Shown in pieces: positions 61,243-64,000 of a stretch of 64,000 bases of DNA. Below the pieces are notes generated by a model. The model was not told the origin of the DNA. It saw only the letters and a list, made by a program, of their open reading frames with translations, and searched no databases. Source of the DNA: Okapia johnstoni (taxonomy: Eukaryota > Chordata > Mammalia > Artiodactyla > Giraffidae); NCBI GenBank assembly GCA_024291935.2, contig CM044309.1:34620001-34684000 (forward strand), read 5' to 3'. A program made the translations under genes and the position numbers. Position 1 is the first letter of the stretch. Every line of letters starts with the position of its first letter.

Positions 61243-61560
61243 GGGGCTTTCCTGATAGCTCAGTTGGTAGAGAATCTGCCTGCAGTGCAGGAGACCTTGG
61301 TTCGACTCCTGGGTTGCGAAGATCTGCTGGATAAGGGATAGGCTACCCACTCCAGCATTTTGGGGCTTCCCTTGTGGCTCAGTTGGTAAAGAATCTGCCT
61401 GCAATGCGGGAGACTTGGGTTTGATCCCTGGGTTGGGAAGATCCCATGGAGAAGGGAATGGTTGCCCAAGCCAGTATTCTGGCCTGGAGAATTCCATGGA
61501 CTATATAGTCCATGGGGTCGCAAAGAGTTGGACATGACTGAGTGACTTTCACTTTCACTT
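61243..61560 (+). repeat. Bov-tA with a duplicated head unit (Bov-tA3-like)
   Basis: Sense element with two tandem head units (starts at 61243 and 61372), then the variant ggactatatagtccatgggg, ending gactttcactttcactt. The second head has a good B-box (gggtttgatccctgg). Confidence 0.9.
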
Positions 61561-61587
61561 AGGTAAATAGACTGATAAATAGAAAAA

Positions 61588-61630
61588 CAAATACAATGTT
61601 CTTTTTTTTTTTTCAAATACAATGTTCTTT
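61588..61630 (-). repeat. Apparent tail-only insertion: T-run within a TSD
   Basis: CAAATACAATGTTC occurs at 61588-61601 and 61614-61627. Both copies are followed by TTT, and they are separated by a T12 run (61602-61613). This is what an L1-type insertion with nothing but its poly(A) tail would leave. Confidence 0.8.
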
Positions 61631-62094
61631 ACTCATGTTCCTCTAATAATCCCCAGAAGCAGTTCAAGTGAGGGATAATAATTAAGAAGGGTTTTTAAGT
61701 TTGATGTGTGCCAAAGCTAAAATCATTTTGGCACAATTGCTTTGGCAACCAGAGAGCAAACTAAATAACTCTATCCAACAAGTTAAACTACTTAGTTGTA
61801 TGGGGGTTCACTTTGAAGCTAATCAATCCTGATGGGTTTCTAAGGGTGCTTTCAAACGTACACATGTTATAGAAGCTAATTTAAAGTTATACCATGATTC
61901 TGGTAGGTGTTTGATAAGTCTTGCCCTCAAAAGGTTCTGCTTCTTTAATTTACCGACGTGAAAAATCTGGAGTTTCTACTGCATAATTGAATGACATTAG
62001 AGTAGATCCATTCTACCTCTGAGCAAAGTCCTATCCTTGATTTCAGGTGTCCCTGTGGGCCACTCTTATGTTCCGAGATAATAATAGTACTAAC
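61631..62094. other. Unannotated interval
   Basis: Nothing recognised. Confidence 0.45.
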
Positions 62095-62300
62095 AACAAT
62101 AACTAACATTTATTATTTTGTTATAGCAACCGTACTAATGATAATAGCAATAATAGCTTCCATTTGTCGACTTACTCTATGCCAGGCACTGTGCTAAATG
62201 CTCTGCATGTGTTATCTTATTTAATCATCCAAACAACTTAATATTTTTAATAGTGAAAACAAAAATGCAAGCAGAGAGTAGATTACAGCTTAGGCATACA
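62095..62300 (-). repeat. MIR SINE, antisense
   Basis: Reversed MIR: aacaataactaacatttatt, tctatgccaggcactgtgct, aaatgctctgcatgtgttat, tatttaatcatccaaacaac. Downstream parts are more worn. Confidence 0.75.
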
Positions 62301-63607
62301 GTAAGCAGGGGGAGGGCATGGAGTTTGGGACTTGGCTCAAATTAATCAATTCCGAAGACTATATCTGTAATCCCAGTTCAAAAGAAAACTTCAACGCTCT
62401 ACTTACTTGAAGCACAACCTACATAATCTGAGATAGCATAATTCTTTCCAGAAATCTTTATCTTGCCGAGTTTTCCCTAAACCTCTTTTTTTTTTTTTAC
62501 CCCTAAATCTCTTTTAAATCTCAGCTGGTTCAGTGGGCACTCATAAAGGAGAACCCCCCAAACAGCAATCATATCATTTTAGGATTATACAAGCTTTATG
62601 TTAGTATTAAGATAGAAATGTAACAAGCTATATGATTTGATTATTAAGTTGACTTTACAAAACCAGAAATTTATCTTATCTCTTTTAACCACCAAGTTCC
62701 ATAAAATGTTTTAAGATTATTAAAATGCATACAACTAAAACACAGAGATAAATAAATGATGTAGGCAAGATGAAGGGGAAAAGATGATAAAAGAAAAACT
62801 ACTATGATAGGAGACTAAAATTGTGACACAGCCAAAAGTACCCTATGATCCTGAAACTTGCCTGCAAATTTGATTTAAAACTTCCTTAAAGGCCTAAACA
62901 GCATGGGAAACATAGTTGTTTATGAGATTTAGAGTCTCCAAAAGTTGAAAAACTAGGTAATATTTAGAAGGAGTGCAGCATTTCCGAATTCTGAAATGTG
63001 TCTTCTGGGATCTAATAAAGAAGACTCTGTTCTTCAGAGCATCTGACGTGAGGTTAAATATAACTTTCACAGAGCTGTTTCCTCTATGGTCCTTTAATGT
63101 TGAGTTAAAGCAACTAAGACAACAGCAACAACAAAAACAATACTGCTTAAATTCAAGCATCCCTGGTAGCTAATGGTCAGAATCATAAAATCAAGATTAT
63201 TTCATGAATAGCATATCTGCTTGGCTGGCAGCTGGTAAGGCTGGGATTGCAGGAGTTCAAGGTTGTAGTCGTTGCAAGCATTTGTAATGCTGTTATTCTA
63301 TGTCCTGATTAAGAGCAATTTCATTTGTTTGATATAGGTTTAAGATTTATTATTTTAAGTGAAATGATCATGAATCTAATCAAGAAGCTTGTCTAGATAA
63401 ATTGCTATCTCACCTTCGGGTGGAACCAGGTCAAGAGAAATGAAAGAGTAGAAAGAATTATAGAAATAAGTGATGAGAACCAAGGTTGAGAACCTGGTTC
63501 AACATTACTAGTACAAGACTTCCAGTGAGTTAATACATGTGGATATCAGTTTCCTTCCTGAAAATTTATAAATAGTTGTAATTGCTCCTTTCGTATGGTT
63601 GTCAGGA
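62301..63607. other. Unannotated interval
   Basis: 1.3 kb. The frames at 62894-63160 (minus) and 62973-63173 (plus) overlap a CAACAG-rich tract and have no known domain. Confidence 0.45.
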
Positions 63608-63624
63608 AAAGTAAGGAGATGTGG

Positions 63625-63853
63625 GGACTTCCCGGGTGGTCCAGTGGCTAAGACTCCACTGTCTCAATGCAGGGAACCTGGGTTTAATCTCCAGTAAGGG
63701 AAGTAGATCCCATACGCTGCAACTAAGGATCCGCAAGCCACAGTTAGAAGATTCTGCATGGTGTAACAAAGATCAAAGATCCTGAGTGCCACATATAAGA
63801 CCTGGCACAACCAAATACAGAAATAAACAAACAAATTATATATATATATATAT
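63625..63853 (+). repeat. CHR-type SINE with 17-bp TSD
   Basis: A cetartiodactyl tRNA-Glu SINE (ggacttcccgggtggtccag head, then agatcccatacgctgcaact). The 3' end is aaataaacaaacaaa plus a (TA)n tract at 63837-63853. A perfect 17-bp TSD, AAAGTAAGGAGATGTGG, flanks it at 63608-63624 and 63854-63870. Confidence 0.93.
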
Positions 63854-63980
63854 AAAGTAAGGAGATGTGGCAGAGATGGGAACAGGTACGATTACCATAT
63901 TCTTTTTCAGAAAAGATTTTTTGAATTATAATTGTTTCTCAACACTCACATTTTACCAGCTGATCTATGGTATTATGGCA

Positions 63981-63992
63981 TGTGTGTGTGTG
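63981..63992. repeat. (TG)6 microsatellite
   Basis: Short TG run near the window end; the last 130 bp hold nothing else. Confidence 0.85.
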
Positions 63993-64000
63993 CTTGGTTG

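Noticed and set aside
91..63853. tRNA genes suggested by B-box-like strings
   Set aside because: All sit in tRNA-derived SINE heads (Bov-tA, CHR) that lack a foldable acceptor stem and are fused to SINE bodies.

Overview
The window looks like gene-poor nuclear DNA of a ruminant, most likely a bovid (cattle, bison, buffalo, sheep or goat; I cannot tell which). The evidence is repeat content. There are more than 30 tRNA-Glu/Bov-A SINEs (Bov-tA, Bov-A, Bov-A2), 12 BovB (RTE-type) LINE pieces, CHR-type SINEs, and a solo LTR whose sequence I recognise from bovid ERVK-like families. The background is AT-rich and microsatellite-poor. I find no host protein-coding exon, no processed gene copy, no RNA gene and no CpG-island promoter. 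Every open frame longer than about 100 codons that I could explain lies in a LINE, a SINE or an LTR. The rest lack the composition, splice context or homology I would need to call an exon. Nothing here is bacterial or phage-like.

Layout. 1-5.4 kb: scattered SINEs and an L1 3' end, then an antisense BovB with a clean target-site duplication (TSD). 5.4-8.9 kb: the longest sense BovB, with a decayed reverse-transcriptase frame, abutting an antisense L1 that itself carries a BovB 3' fragment. 9-15 kb: SINEs, an old LTR-like element and long unannotated stretches. 15.9-18.5 kb: a mosaic of ERV LTRs, BovB 3' and 5' pieces and a CHR SINE. 19-27.6 kb: SINEs, two MaLR-type LTRs (one split by a BovB insertion) and an L1 3' end. 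28-34.6 kb: MIR, an antisense L1, a 1.7 kb antisense BovB and a Bov-A2 dimer. 34.6-41.5 kb: AT-rich DNA with a MIR, an MLT1-like LTR split by a SINE, an inverted SINE pair, a small hAT-like element and a mariner MITE split by a SINE. 41.6-50.7 kb: a dense BovB/SINE/LTR cluster, including a BovB with an inverted 5' end. 50.7-64 kb: truncated L1 3' ends, a near-perfect hairpin, L2 and MIR relics, a Tigger/MER2-like element, nested SINEs, a tail-only insertion and a CHR SINE with a 17-bp TSD.

There is no operon or pathway logic. What the window records is a history of LINE-driven insertion. About 20 insertion events can be read base by base from their TSDs: Bov-A monomers and dimers, extreme 5' truncation (a 29-bp SINE stub; an apparent tail-only event), a twin-priming-like inversion in BovB, and nested insertions that give relative ages. 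I did not find a convincing undescribed biological system. The most unusual items are the 55516-55592 hairpin, the BovB inversion at 43991-44406 and the minimal insertions at 15328 and 61602. Family names come from memory of consensus sequences; no database search was run. Edges without a TSD are good to roughly 5-20 bp.
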